Below, piece after piece: positions 12,502 through 21,672 of a stretch of DNA of 64,000 nucleotides (positions are counted from its first letter, which is position 1; the number at the start of each line of letters is the position of its first letter). The position numbers and the translations under genes were made by a program. The stretch comes from Chelatococcus sambhunathii. Lineage in GTDB: Bacteria; Pseudomonadota; Alphaproteobacteria; Rhizobiales; Beijerinckiaceae. The stretch spans positions 242,042 through 306,041 of the forward strand of contig NZ_LIOL01000006.1 in NCBI RefSeq assembly GCF_001418005.1, in the 5' to 3' direction. The notes below the pieces were generated by a model, which was given only the letters and a program-made list of their open reading frames with translations, was not told the origin of the DNA and ran no database searches.

Positions 12502-15500
12502 ATGCATTCCGCCTCTTCCGCCAGCAACCCGCCTGACGCCCCCCTGCCGCCCTTCCGGGCCCCCTTCGCGCCCGACGATGCGGCGATCGCCCGTGAGCTC
12601 ATGGCCAGGGCCGCGCTGGTGCCGGAGCGCGAGCGTGGCATCGATAGGCTGGCGGGAAGCCTCATCGAGGCGATCCGCTCCAGGAGTGGCGGCCTCGGCG
12701 GCGTCGAGGAACTGCTGCGCGAGTATTCGTTGTCGACGCGCGAGGGGCTCGCGCTGATGGTGCTGGCGGAAGCGCTGCTGCGCGTGCCCGACAGCGTCAC
12801 CGCCGACCGACTGATCGAGGACAAGCTCGGCCAGGGCGACTTCGCCCGCCACGAGTCGAAGTCCGATGCCTTCCTCGTCTCAGCCTCGGCCTGGGCGCTC
12901 GGCGTGACGGCACGCATCATCCAGCCCGGCGAGACGCCCGAGGGCATCCTCGGCCAGCTTGCCAAGCGCATCGGCCTGCCGGCGGTGCGCACGGCGACGC
13001 GCCAGGCCATGCGGGTGCTCGGCAACCATTTCGTGCTCGGCCAGACCATCGAGGAGGCGCTGAAGCGTGCCCAGTCCGGCGCGGGCCGCATCTACCGCTA
13101 TTCCTTCGACATGCTGGGCGAGGGGGCGCGCACGCAGGACGACGCTGACCGCTACTGGCGCTCCTATGCGCAAGCTATCGATGCCATCGGCCGGGCCGCC
13201 GGCAACGAGCCGCTGCCCAACCGCCCGGGCATCTCCGTGAAGCTCTCGGCGCTTCACCCCCGCTACGAGGCGGTGAGCCACGCGCGGGTGATGGCGGAGC
13301 TCGTGCCGCAGGTGATCGCGCTCGCCGAAAAGGCCAAGGGCTACGACCTCAACTTCACGATCGACGCCGAGGAGGCGGACCGGCTGGAGCTGTCGCTCGA
13401 CGTCATCGCCGCCGTCGTCGCCGCTCCCTCGCTCGCCGGCTGGGACGGCTTCGGCCTCGCCATCCAGGCCTACCAGAAGCGCGCCGCGGCCGTGATCGAC
13501 TGGATCGCCGCTCTCGCCGAACACCATAACCGCCGCTTCATGGTGCGCCTCGTCAAAGGCGCCTACTGGGACACGGAGATCAAGCGCGCCCAGGAGCGCG
13601 GCCTTGCCGGCTACCCCGTCTTCACCCGCAAGGCGATGACGGATCTGAACTACATGGCCTGTGCCGAGAAGCTGCTTGCCTTGCGGCCGCGCATCTTTCC
13701 GCAGTTCGCCACCCACAATGCGCTCACCGTCGCCAGCATCGTCGAACGGGCCGGCAATACGGACGGATTCGAGTTCCAGCGCCTGCACGGCATGGGCGAG
13801 GCGCTCTACGGCAAGCTGTTCGAGGCCATGCCGGGCACCGCCTGCCGTACCTATGCGCCGGTCGGGGGGCACCGCGACCTCCTCGCCTATCTGGTGCGCC
13901 GCCTGCTCGAAAACGGCGCCAATTCCTCCTTCGTCTCTGTGGCCGCCGACCCGAACGTGCCGATCGCCGAGATCCTCAAGCGGCCGGCGGCGATCATCGG
14001 CACGCCCGAGGCGGCTACCCACCCGCGCCTGCCTTTGCCAGCGGCGCTCTATGGCTCGCGCGTCAATTCCGCCGGCGTCGAATTCGGCCACGCGGAGGAG
14101 TTGTCCCGTCTCATGGACGACCTGAAGAAGGCGGGCCTGCCGACGGCACCGGCACGGGCCATCGTCGGCGGCGAAGCCCGGCCCGGCACGCGCCGCGAGA
14201 TCGTCAGCCCCATCGACGGCAGGACCGTCGCCGGCGTCGTCGAGGATGCGGACGAGGCTACCGCCGATGTGGCGATGGCGGCGGCGAAGGCCGGTTTTAG
14301 TGCCTGGGCGGCAACGCCCGCCGCGACGCGTGCCGAAGCCATCCGCAAGGCTTCCGACCTTCTGGAGGCGCGGCGCGGGCTGTTCCTCAACCTACTGCAG
14401 GTCGAAGCCGGCAAGACGCTCGACGACGCGGTGGCGGACCTACGCGAAGCAGTGGACTTCTGCCGCTATTATGCGCGGCAGGCCGAGCGGCTCTTCGGCG
14501 AGGGTACGGTGATGCCCGGCCCGACGGGCGAAGAGAACCGCCTCGTGCTGCGCGGGCGCGGCCCCTTCGTCGCCATCTCGCCGTGGAATTTCCCGCTCGC
14601 CATCTTCCTCGGGCAGGTGACGGCGGCGCTCGTCGCCGGCAATTCAGTCGTCGCCAAGCCGGCCGAGCAAACGCCCGTGATCGCCTTCGAGGCGGTGAAG
14701 CTGCTGCACGAGGCCGGTGTGCCGAGAAGCGCCCTCCACTACGTGCCCGGCGACGGGCGCATCGGCGCCCGGCTCGTCGCCCACCCGGCCGTCGCCGGCG
14801 TCGTCTTCACCGGCTCGACGGAGGTCGCGCGCATCATCAACCGCACGCTTGCCGCCAAGGAAGGGCCGATCGTGCCACTCATCGCCGAAACGGGCGGCAT
14901 CAATGCCATGATCGTCGACGCGACCGCTCTGCCCGAGCAGGTGGCCGACGACGTCGTCACGTCCGCCTTCCGCTCCGCTGGTCAGCGCTGCTCGGCGCTG
15001 CGCCTCATGTGCGTGCAGGAGGATGTCGCGGACCGGATGATCGAGATGGTGGTAGGCGCCGCACGCGAGCTCAAGGTGGGCGATCCGCGCGATCCGTCCG
15101 TCCATGTGGGGCCCGTGATCGATGCCGAGGCCAAGGAGAAGCTCGAGGCCCATATCAAGGCGATGAAGGAGAGCGCCCGCACGCATCTTGCCACACCCGG
15201 CCCGACGCCGGGCACCTATGTCGGCCCCCACGTGTTCGAGCTCGCCGGCCCGAGCGACCTCAAGGAAGAGATCTTCGGCCCCATCCTGCATGTCGTGCGC
15301 TACAAGGCGAACAGGCTCGACGACGTGATCGCCGCCATCGATGCCACGGGCTATGGCCTGACGCTCGGCATCCACTCGCGCATCGAGGACACGGTCGCGC
15401 GGATCGTCGCACGACTCGAGACGGGCAATGTCTACGTCAACCGCAACATCATCGGCGCGGTGGTCGGGACCCAGCCCTTCGGCGGCCACGGTCTCTCCGG

Positions 15501-15618
15501 TACCGGGCCGAAGGCAGGCGGACCACACTACCTCCTGCGCTTCGCCACCGAGCAGACGGTGACGATCAACACCGCTGCCGCCGGCGGCAATGCCAGCCTG
15601 ATCGCGATGGGCGAATAG
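12502..15618 (+). CDS. putA: Bifunctional proline dehydrogenase / glutamate-5-semialdehyde dehydrogenase
   Basis: A 1038-residue PutA that oxidises proline to glutamate in two steps. The FAD-dependent proline dehydrogenase barrel spans about residues 130-470, with RLVKGAYWDTEIKRAQ and APVGGHRDLLAYLVRRLLENG. The NAD-dependent aldehyde dehydrogenase domain spans about 520-1010, with catalytic Glu796 in ETGG and Cys830 in GQRCS. It lacks the N-terminal ribbon-helix-helix domain of the roughly 1320-residue enterobacterial PutA, so it should be purely enzymatic and controlled by the divergent Lrp-type gene. An AAGGAG ribosome-binding site precedes the ATG. Confidence 0.98.
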   Translation: MHSASSASNPPDAPLPPFRAPFAPDDAAIARELMARAALVPERERGIDRLAGSLIEAIRSRSGGLGGVEELLREYSLSTREGLALMVLAEALLRVPDSVTADRLIEDKLGQGDFARHESKSDAFLVSASAWALGVTARIIQPGETPEGILGQLAKRIGLPAVRTATRQAMRVLGNHFVLGQTIEEALKRAQSGAGRIYRYSFDMLGEGARTQDDADRYWRSYAQAIDAIGRAAGNEPLPNRPGISVKLSALHPRYEAVSHARVMAELVPQVIALAEKAKGYDLNFTIDAEEADRLELSLDVIAAVVAAPSLAGWDGFGLAIQAYQKRAAAVIDWIAALAEHHNRRFMVRLVKGAYWDTEIKRAQERGLAGYPVFTRKAMTDLNYMACAEKLLALRPRIFPQFATHNALTVASIVERAGNTDGFEFQRLHGMGEALYGKLFEAMPGTACRTYAPVGGHRDLLAYLVRRLLENGANSSFVSVAADPNVPIAEILKRPAAIIGTPEAATHPRLPLPAALYGSRVNSAGVEFGHAEELSRLMDDLKKAGLPTAPARAIVGGEARPGTRREIVSPIDGRTVAGVVEDADEATADVAMAAAKAGFSAWAATPAATRAEAIRKASDLLEARRGLFLNLLQVEAGKTLDDAVADLREAVDFCRYYARQAERLFGEGTVMPGPTGEENRLVLRGRGPFVAISPWNFPLAIFLGQVTAALVAGNSVVAKPAEQTPVIAFEAVKLLHEAGVPRSALHYVPGDGRIGARLVAHPAVAGVVFTGSTEVARIINRTLAAKEGPIVPLIAETGGINAMIVDATALPEQVADDVVTSAFRSAGQRCSALRLMCVQEDVADRMIEMVVGAARELKVGDPRDPSVHVGPVIDAEAKEKLEAHIKAMKESARTHLATPGPTPGTYVGPHVFELAGPSDLKEEIFGPILHVVRYKANRLDDVIAAIDATGYGLTLGIHSRIEDTVARIVARLETGNVYVNRNIIGAVVGTQPFGGHGLSGTGPKAGGPHYLLRFATEQTVTINTAAAGGNASLIAMGE

Positions 15619-15749
15619 AAGGGACGGCGCCGCTCTCCCCGCCCCCGCACGGGCGAGGGAAAGCAGGTAGCCGCGAGCCATTCGTCGCACCGGGCCCGCC
15701 ATGCGGCCTGCGCAATTTACTTTCGCCGCGGCGCGGCTATTGTCGCGGC

Positions 15750-15772
15750 GCAGCGCATGATTTGTGCGCTGC
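15750..15772. promoter_or_regulatory. Inverted repeat upstream of ahpC
   Basis: Perfect 8-base arms (GCAGCGCA / TGCGCTGC) separated by 7 bases, about 95 bases before the ahpC start. No T tract follows, so an operator or mRNA leader element is more likely than a terminator. No oxyR-like gene is adjacent. Confidence 0.35.
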
Positions 15773-15867
15773 ACAGGAGCTGCGTCCGTGGCTCCTTCCA
15801 GCCAATTTCCCCTCGGCGGCGCGGGCGCGGCAGGCGCGGCGCGGCCACTGCTTTGCGGAGAAGCGAC

Positions 15868-16422
15868 ATGCTCGGAATCGGCGACAAGCTCCCCTCGTTC
15901 AGCGTCACCGGCGTCAAGCCCGGCTTCAACAACCACGAAGAGAACGGCCAGAGCGCCTTCGAGACGATCACGGACGAGAGCTTTGCCGGCAAGTGGAAGG
16001 TGATCTTCTTCTATCCGAAGGACTTCACCTTCGTGTGCCCGACCGAGATCGCGGAGTTCGCCCGCCTCGCCGGCGAGTTCGCGGACCGTGACTGCGTCGT
16101 CCTCGGCGGCTCGACGGACAACGAGTTCGTGAAGCTCGCCTGGCGCCGCGCCCATCCCGACCTCGACAAGCTGCCGATCTGGTCCTTCGCCGATACCAAC
16201 GGCTCCCTGGTCGACGGGCTCGGCGTGCGCTCGCCGGACGGTGTCGCCTACCGCTACACCTTCATCGTCGACAACGAGAACACCATCCAGCACGTCTATG
16301 CGACCAACCTCAACGTCGGCCGCAACCCCAAGGACACGCTGCGCGTTCTCGACGCCCTGCAGACGGACGAGCTCTGCCCCTGCAACCGCGAGGTCGGCGG
16401 CGCCACGCTGAAGGCCGCGTGA
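15868..16422 (+). CDS. ahpC: AhpC-type peroxiredoxin
   Basis: A 184-residue typical peroxiredoxin that reduces hydrogen peroxide and organic peroxides. The peroxidatic Cys57 lies in [10 protein letters not shown]-terminal CPCN pair supplies resolving cysteines, as in the mycobacterial AhpC that is recycled by AhpD rather than AhpF. The ATG at 15868 was chosen over an upstream in-frame ATG because the family starts [11 protein letters not shown] and a GCGGAG ribosome-binding site precedes it. ahpD follows after 61 bases, which defines the reducing partner. Confidence 0.95.
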   Translation: MLGIGDKLPSFSVTGVKPGFNNHEENGQSAFETITDESFAGKWKVIFFYPKDFTFVCPTEIAEFARLAGEFADRDCVVLGGSTDNEFVKLAWRRAHPDLDKLPIWSFADTNGSLVDGLGVRSPDGVAYRYTFIVDNENTIQHVYATNLNVGRNPKDTLRVLDALQTDELCPCNREVGGATLKAA

Positions 16423-16428
16423 GCCGCG

Positions 16429-16452
16429 GGGCCGGGCGGGCATGCCCGGCCC
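16429..16452 (+). other. Intercistronic hairpin between ahpC and ahpD
   Basis: Perfect 9-base arms (GGGCCGGGC / GCCCGGCCC) with a 6-base loop, immediately after the ahpC stop and with no T tract. It probably protects or partly attenuates the transcript, so ahpC mRNA could outnumber ahpD mRNA. The role is inferred. Confidence 0.5.
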
Positions 16453-16483
16453 TCACCCGCCCCTGAAGCCAAGGACGCAATCG

Positions 16484-17020
16484 ATGTCGTTCGACACGCT
16501 GAAGAGCAAGATCCCCGACTTCGCCAAGGACGTGCGGCTCAATCTTTCGTCGCTGGCCCAGGACGAAACCCTGAGCGAGCAGCAGAAGTACGGTCTCATC
16601 CTCGCCTGCGGCATCGCCACCCGCAACGCCGAGGTGGCCGCCGCCTGCGAGGCCGAGGCCAAGGCCAAGCTGTCGCCGGTGGCGCTCGACGCCGCCCGCG
16701 CCGCCGCCTCGATCATGGCGATGAACAACGTCTACTACCGCTTCGTCCACCTTGCCTCGAACAAGGAATACGGCACCCTGCCGGCGAAGCTGCGCATGAA
16801 CGTCATCGGCAACCCCGGCGTCGACAAGGTCGATTTCGAGCTGTGGTCCCTGGCCGTCTCGGCCATCAACGGCTGCGGCATGTGCATCGACGCGCACGAG
16901 AAGGTGCTCAAGGATGCCGGCCTGCCGACGGCCACCGTGCAGACGGCGGTGCGCTTCGCCGCCATCATCCAGTCCGCCGCCGTGGCGCTGGAGGCCGCCG
17001 CGCTCGCGACGGCCGCGTGA
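16484..17020 (+). CDS. ahpD: Alkylhydroperoxidase AhpD
   Basis: A 178-residue AhpD that hands electrons to oxidised AhpC. The redox centre CGMCIDAHE places Cys131, Cys134 and His138, essentially the positions of the Mycobacterium tuberculosis enzyme (Cys130, Cys133, His137). The ATG at 16484 is the family start ([20 protein letters not shown]); an in-frame ATG at 16442 lies within the intercistronic hairpin. Co-transcribed with ahpC and followed by a strong terminator. Confidence 0.95.
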   Translation: MSFDTLKSKIPDFAKDVRLNLSSLAQDETLSEQQKYGLILACGIATRNAEVAAACEAEAKAKLSPVALDAARAAASIMAMNNVYYRFVHLASNKEYGTLPAKLRMNVIGNPGVDKVDFELWSLAVSAINGCGMCIDAHEKVLKDAGLPTATVQTAVRFAAIIQSAAVALEAAALATAA

Positions 17021-17046
17021 GCCGCGCCTGCCGGCCGGGACGAGCG

Positions 17047-17072
17047 AAGGGCCGCCACGCGCGGCCCTTTTT
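17047..17072 (+). terminator. Rho-independent terminator after ahpD
   Basis: A 9-base perfect stem (AAGGGCCGC / GCGGCCCTT) with a 5-base loop, then a T tract. It begins 27 bases after the ahpD stop. Confidence 0.85.
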
Positions 17073-17160
17073 CATTCCGGGCACGGCAGGACCCGCGCGG
17101 CGCAACGCTTCCGCAATGATCGCCGCTCACAGATGATGATCCGGCACAGCGGAGCGACCA

Positions 17161-17847
17161 TTGCGGATCCTGCTCGTCGAAGATGAGGTCGAGATGGCCG
17201 GCGCCCTGGCGTCGGCCCTGCAGCGCCACGACATCGTGCTCGATCACGTGACGAGCCTCGCCGAGGCGCGCGAGGCGCTGGCGGGCGAGGTACACCATGC
17301 CGTCCTCGTCGACCGCCGCCTGCCGGATGGCGAGGGGCTCGATCTCGTCCGCGGGCTCAGGGGCGGCGAGCGCGCGGCGCTGCGCCATCTGCCGGTGATC
17401 GTGCTCACGGCCCGCGGCGACATCGAGGACCGCGTTGCCGGCCTCGACGCCGGCGCCGACGATTATGTGCCCAAGCCCTTCGCCGTCGAGGAATTGCTGG
17501 CGCGCCTGCGTGCCATCCTGCGCCGGCCGGGCGCCGTCTCGCAGCGCTCGCTGCGCATCGGCCATCTGACCTTCGACACCGAGCATCGCGAGGCGAACGT
17601 CGGGGGCGCGCGCCTCGACCTGCCGCGCCGTGAGCTCCTGGTGCTCGAGACGCTGCTGCGCCGCGCCGGCCGTACGGTAATGCGCACCATGCTGGAGGAA
17701 GCGGTCTACGGCTACAGCGACGAGATCCAGTCGAACGCTCTCGACGCCCACGTCTCACGCCTGCGCCGCAAGCTGACCGAAGCCGGGGCAGGCCTCGAGA
17801 TCCACAACGTCCGCGGGGTCGGCTACCTGCTGCGGCCGGCCTCATGA
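17161..17847 (+). CDS. OmpR-family response regulator
   Basis: A 228-residue regulator: receiver domain with phospho-acceptor Asp51 (LVDRRLPDG) and the conserved Lys in PKPF near residue 105. It is followed by a winged-helix DNA-binding domain (SNALDAHVSRLRRKL, GVGYLL). The start is TTG at 17161, with GGAG 7 bases upstream; no in-frame ATG is suitably placed. The stop overlaps the ATG of the sensor kinase gene by 4 bases. Related to QseB/PmrA/TctD-type regulators; the target genes are not evident. Confidence 0.93.
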   Translation: MRILLVEDEVEMAGALASALQRHDIVLDHVTSLAEAREALAGEVHHAVLVDRRLPDGEGLDLVRGLRGGERAALRHLPVIVLTARGDIEDRVAGLDAGADDYVPKPFAVEELLARLRAILRRPGAVSQRSLRIGHLTFDTEHREANVGGARLDLPRRELLVLETLLRRAGRTVMRTMLEEAVYGYSDEIQSNALDAHVSRLRRKLTEAGAGLEIHNVRGVGYLLRPAS

Positions 17848-19211
17848 GAGGCGGCACGCGCCATTCGCTCAAGCGGCGCCTGGTAACGCGGCTCATCGCG
17901 GTGCAGGCGGCCGTCGTCGCGCTCGTCGTCCTCGCGGTCTTCCTCACCCTCTGGCTGGGCGGCCACTTCGCCAGCAAGCTCGAGCCCGAGGACGCGATCC
18001 TCGAGGCCGTGGCCCATGCCCTCGGGCGCGATAGCGGCGGCGGCCTCATCCTTCGTCCGACGCGGCAGCTCGCCGAATTGCGACAGCGCTCGCCCGACCT
18101 GTGGTTCGTCGTGCGCGACAAGGATGGCGCCATACTCTCCGAGGGGCGGGTGCCCGATGACTATGCGCGCATCGGCGCATTCGCAATGCGAATCGGCCAG
18201 GCGCGCTTCGGCTGGAATCTCGGCGATCCGCCAGGGCAGATCGCCCGCCTGAAGCAGATGGATACCGCTGCCGGGCGCGTGCAGGTGCTGACCGGCCCCG
18301 GTAGCGACATACCGCTGCGGCGTATCGTCTGGGCCGTCACGATCAGCTTCGCCGGCATCGTCCTGCCCATCGTCCTCGTCATGGCGCTGGCGACGCTGAC
18401 CGCCACGCCGCTCGTCGTCGGCCGGGCGCTGGCCGGCCTGACGACGGTCGCCGAAAAGGCACGCCAGATCGACGCCGGCCGGCGCGGCGGGCGCCTGCCG
18501 CTCGACGGCGTGCCGGCCGAGGTCGTGCCGCTCGTCACGGCCGTCAACGACGCCCTCGCCCGTCTCGATGACGGCTACGAGCGTCGCCAGCGGTTCCTCG
18601 TCGATGCCGCGCACGAGCTGCGCACGCCCATCGCCATCTTGACGACGCGGCTCGAGGCACTCGACGACAGCCCGCAGCGGCAGCGCCTGCTCGCCGATGC
18701 CGCGCGCCTCTCCAACCTCGCGGGCCAGCTGTTGGACCTGCAGCGCATCGATGCGGCGCCCTGTGCCATGACAAGCCTCGACCTCGTCGCCCTGGCGCGC
18801 GAGGTCGCCGCCGACCTTGCCCCGCTCGCCATCGCCGCGGGCTTCGAACTGTCGTTCGAGGCGTGTGTGAAGACGATGAAGGTGCGTGGCGACCCGCTCG
18901 GGCTGGGGCGGGCGCTAACCAATCTCGTACAGAACGCCATCGACCATGCCGGCCGGCCCGGCCTCATCACCATCACAGTTGCCGAAGGCGGCATCGTCGA
19001 GATCGCGGACGACGGCAACGGCATCCCTGCGGCCCAGCGCGAGCAGATCTTCGAGCCTTTCCAGCGCCTCGACACGCGCTCGCACGGCACCGGCCTCGGG
19101 CTGCATCTCGTCGTCGAGATCGTGCGTCTGCACGGCGGCACCATCGCCGTCGTCGATGCGCCCGGCGGCGGCGCCTGCTTCCGCATCGCCCTGCCGCAGC
19201 CGGAGGACTGA
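17844..19211 (+). CDS. Membrane sensor histidine kinase
   Basis: A 455-residue kinase partnered with the overlapping response regulator. It has two membrane segments (about residues 13-37 and 155-182) enclosing a roughly 115-residue periplasmic sensor, then a HAMP-like linker. HisKA carries His257 in FLVDAAHELRTPI. The ATPase domain has N-box NLVQNAID, G1 DDGNGIP and GTGLGLHLV. All catalytic boxes are intact, so it should be active. The signal it senses cannot be read from the sequence. Confidence 0.93.
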   Translation: MRGGTRHSLKRRLVTRLIAVQAAVVALVVLAVFLTLWLGGHFASKLEPEDAILEAVAHALGRDSGGGLILRPTRQLAELRQRSPDLWFVVRDKDGAILSEGRVPDDYARIGAFAMRIGQARFGWNLGDPPGQIARLKQMDTAAGRVQVLTGPGSDIPLRRIVWAVTISFAGIVLPIVLVMALATLTATPLVVGRALAGLTTVAEKARQIDAGRRGGRLPLDGVPAEVVPLVTAVNDALARLDDGYERRQRFLVDAAHELRTPIAILTTRLEALDDSPQRQRLLADAARLSNLAGQLLDLQRIDAAPCAMTSLDLVALAREVAADLAPLAIAAGFELSFEACVKTMKVRGDPLGLGRALTNLVQNAIDHAGRPGLITITVAEGGIVEIADDGNGIPAAQREQIFEPFQRLDTRSHGTGLGLHLVVEIVRLHGGTIAVVDAPGGGACFRIALPQPED

Positions 19212-19291
19212 TCCGGGCGGGCGTCATGCTTCCACAATCCGGGTCGGCGACAAGCGAATGGGGCCCGCCATAGGAAGGATCGTCGCAAGCC

Positions 19292-19894
19292 ATGTCCGTC
19301 GCCCGTCCATCCGATCTCGTCCAGTTCCTCCGCGCCTGGTGCGCCGATCCGGCCCGAGTCGGCGCCGTTGCGCCATCCGGCGCTGCTCTCGCCGAGCTCA
19401 TCACGCGCGAGATCGGGCCGGCCTCGGCGCCCGTCATCGAACTCGGCCCCGGTACCGGCGCCTTCACAGAGGCGATCCTCGCCCGCGGCGTTGACGCCCG
19501 CGACCTCGTGCTCGTCGAATACGGCTCCGACTTCGCCCGCCTCCTGCAGGCGCGCTTCGACCGGGCCCGGGTGCTGTGGATGGACGCGGCCCGACTTGCC
19601 CAGGTCGAGCTGTTCGACGGACGTCCGGCCGGGGCCGTCGTCAGCGGCCTGCCACTGCTCAACCTGTCGCCGCGCAAGGTCATGGCCATTCTCGATGGCG
19701 CCTTTCGCCACCTCAGGCCCCAAGGTGCCTTCTACCAGTTCACCTACGGCATGCGCTGCCCGGTGCCGCGGACCATCCTCGACCGGCTCGGCCTCAGGGC
19801 GACGCACCTCGGGCGTACCGTTCGCAATGTGCCGCCGGCGGCAGTCTATCGCATCACCGCCCGCCCGCAGAGGCGCGGTGTGAAACAGGTCTGA
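19292..19894 (+). CDS. PmtA-like phospholipid N-methyltransferase
   Basis: A 200-residue class I SAM-dependent methyltransferase. The SAM-binding motif I is VIELGPGTGAFTEAIL, near residues 48-62. Overall it resembles rhizobial PmtA, which makes phosphatidylcholine by methylating phosphatidylethanolamine, including the FLRAWCADPARVGAVAPSG start and the late QFTYGMRCPVP segment. It lies 80 bases downstream of the two-component genes on the same strand and may be part of that transcript. Substrate assignment is by family resemblance. Confidence 0.75.
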   Translation: MSVARPSDLVQFLRAWCADPARVGAVAPSGAALAELITREIGPASAPVIELGPGTGAFTEAILARGVDARDLVLVEYGSDFARLLQARFDRARVLWMDAARLAQVELFDGRPAGAVVSGLPLLNLSPRKVMAILDGAFRHLRPQGAFYQFTYGMRCPVPRTILDRLGLRATHLGRTVRNVPPAAVYRITARPQRRGVKQV

Positions 19895-19932
19895 AGGGCC
19901 GGACATTTCCTGCACGATGCGGCGCCTTAACC

Positions 19933-20697
19933 TCAGGGCAGGAACAGCATCGGAGCGATCTGCAGGGGAAGATGTGCGGCCGCATGAGCGATCATGGCGG
20001 CCTCCAGTCCCCGTCGGACATAGATGAACCCGCACACCACACCCACGAGGCCGTTGAGCAGCAGGGCACGCAGGACGATCGCAGGGGTCAGCGGGGCGAG
20101 TGCCGCCGTGGCCGGAAGATGGCCAAGCCCGAAGACGATCGCAGCGACGGCGATGGCGATGACGACGGGCACGGTGCCGGCCCGCGCGCCCTCACGCCAG
20201 CCGCATGCAAGGAGATAGACGAGCGCGGACACAAGAAAGAGGCGCAGGAGGATCTCCTCGGCGAGGCCACCATACAGAAGGCCGGCGAGCAGACGCTTCC
20301 ACAGGGCGACCTCGCCGAAGATGGCGGCAGAAGGCGGCAGCACGCCGCGAAAGAGAACCCCGTCCACGGCGACCACCAGAAGGCCGACGCCGAGCCCGAC
20401 CATCACCGCCCGGTCAAGGCGCGCGTCCGCCAGGGGCGCGGGCCGCCCGCTGGCCAGCGCCGCCAGCAGCGGTGCGCCGGGAAGCCCGACGTGCTCGGCG
20501 GACCTCAGGCCGAGATGGGCGGCAAGCGCGAAGACGACCAGCGCCTGCAGCGCCATCCCGGCGATCAGGACCGGCCAGGGGGGCAGGCCGGCCATCCCTC
20601 CGTGCAGGGCGAAAGCCACGGGCAGGGTGGCGAATGAGGCCACGACTCCCAGAATCGACAACACCAGGACGAGCCGACGGTGGGGGGACGGTTGCAT
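19933..20697 (-). CDS. CPBP-family intramembrane metalloprotease
   Basis: A 254-residue, very hydrophobic protein with about seven membrane segments. The three CPBP/ABI motifs are visible in order: AEEILLRLF (EExxxR type), FGLGHL and HAAAHL, which together form a putative zinc-dependent active site in the membrane. The family includes CAAX prenyl proteases and bacteriocin-immunity proteins; the bacterial substrate is usually unknown. Convergent with the methyltransferase gene; no operon partner. Confidence 0.85.
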   Translation of the reverse strand: MQPSPHRRLVLVLSILGVVASFATLPVAFALHGGMAGLPPWPVLIAGMALQALVVFALAAHLGLRSAEHVGLPGAPLLAALASGRPAPLADARLDRAVMVGLGVGLLVVAVDGVLFRGVLPPSAAIFGEVALWKRLLAGLLYGGLAEEILLRLFLVSALVYLLACGWREGARAGTVPVVIAIAVAAIVFGLGHLPATAALAPLTPAIVLRALLLNGLVGVVCGFIYVRRGLEAAMIAHAAAHLPLQIAPMLFLP

Positions 20698-20814
20698 GAC
20701 GAGCCTGTTCCGCGATGGTTGCGCCTCGGCGCTGCAGGCCCTGCTAAAGCGGGTAGATTACCTGGATATGATGAACCTGTGCCGCAGCAGCACCGCGCCA
20801 CTAAAATTGCATTC

Positions 20815-20844
20815 TTGACGTGTTACAACCATTGCGCGAATAAT
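20815..20844 (+). promoter_or_regulatory. Candidate promoter for the tandem ParA-like genes
   Basis: TTGACG -35 and AATAAT -10 (five of six consensus matches each) with an 18-base spacer, in a clearly AT-rich stretch 57 bases before the first ATPase gene. One of the best consensus-like promoters in the window. Confidence 0.6.
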
Positions 20845-20900
20845 GATTTTGCTTACACTTGTTCCGTTTTCACAAGCCTTTCTTTCACCGGGGTCATTTC

Positions 20901-21641
20901 ATGAAACATACGGTTATCCTGGTCGGCGCCGACAAGGGCGGTGTCGGCAAGACCACGACGTGCCGCGGCCTTCTCGACTATCTCATCGACCGCAACATCC
21001 TGCCTCGTGCCTTCGACACCGAAACACCTCGTGGCACGCTGCAGCGCTTCCACCCCGATATCACCGAGATCGTCGACCTGTCGCTGACGGCCGGCCAGAT
21101 GCGCATCATCGACACACTGTCGCGCACAGACGTGAAGGCGAGCGTCGTCGACGTGCGCGCCGGCCAGATGGGACGAACCCTGGCCGCGCTGCGTGACATG
21201 GGCTTTCTAGAGGCGGTGGCCGAAAAACGCTTCAACTTCATCGTCCTGCATGTCCTCGGGCCGTCCATCGCATCGCTGGACGAGATTGCGGAGACGGCGC
21301 CCTTCACGAGCGATGCCCAGTATTTCCTGGTGAAGAACAAGGTGAACGACACCACCTTCTTTGATTGGAGCCCCTCCACGTCCAAGGCCTATTTCGGCAA
21401 GGTCAAATGCGCGGGTGAAATCACCATCCCGAAGCTCAACGAGATGGCCTACGAGCAGGTGGAACTCGCGGGAACGAGCTTCTCCACCTTCATTGCCGAC
21501 AAGTCGCGCGACGGCGAGGAAGCCGGCCACTCCTTCGTGCTGCGTGGCTATGTCCGCTCCTGGCTGCGCTCCGTCTGCGCGGAATTCGATCGAGTGCACT
21601 TCGCCGACATCATGACGGCCCGCCCGGCGAAGAGAGCCTGA
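20901..21641 (+). CDS. ParA/MinD-like ATPase, first of a tandem pair
   Basis: A 246-residue P-loop ATPase of the ParA/MinD (SIMIBI) class. The deviant Walker A box KGGVGKTT is at residues 12-19 and contains the signature lysine of dimerising ParA-type ATPases. The usual DxDPQ box is replaced by FDTETPRGTLQRF (residues 38-50), closer to plasmid StbB/TraL-like relatives. A TAGQMR motif at 63-68 recurs in the next gene. The ATG at 20901 follows a good promoter. No ParB-like or cargo gene is adjacent, so the load it positions or stabilises is unknown. Confidence 0.75.
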   Translation: MKHTVILVGADKGGVGKTTTCRGLLDYLIDRNILPRAFDTETPRGTLQRFHPDITEIVDLSLTAGQMRIIDTLSRTDVKASVVDVRAGQMGRTLAALRDMGFLEAVAEKRFNFIVLHVLGPSIASLDEIAETAPFTSDAQYFLVKNKVNDTTFFDWSPSTSKAYFGKVKCAGEITIPKLNEMAYEQVELAGTSFSTFIADKSRDGEEAGHSFVLRGYVRSWLRSVCAEFDRVHFADIMTARPAKRA

Positions 21642-21672
21642 GCGAAGCCGAGGCAACGAGCTGGAAGCCCCG

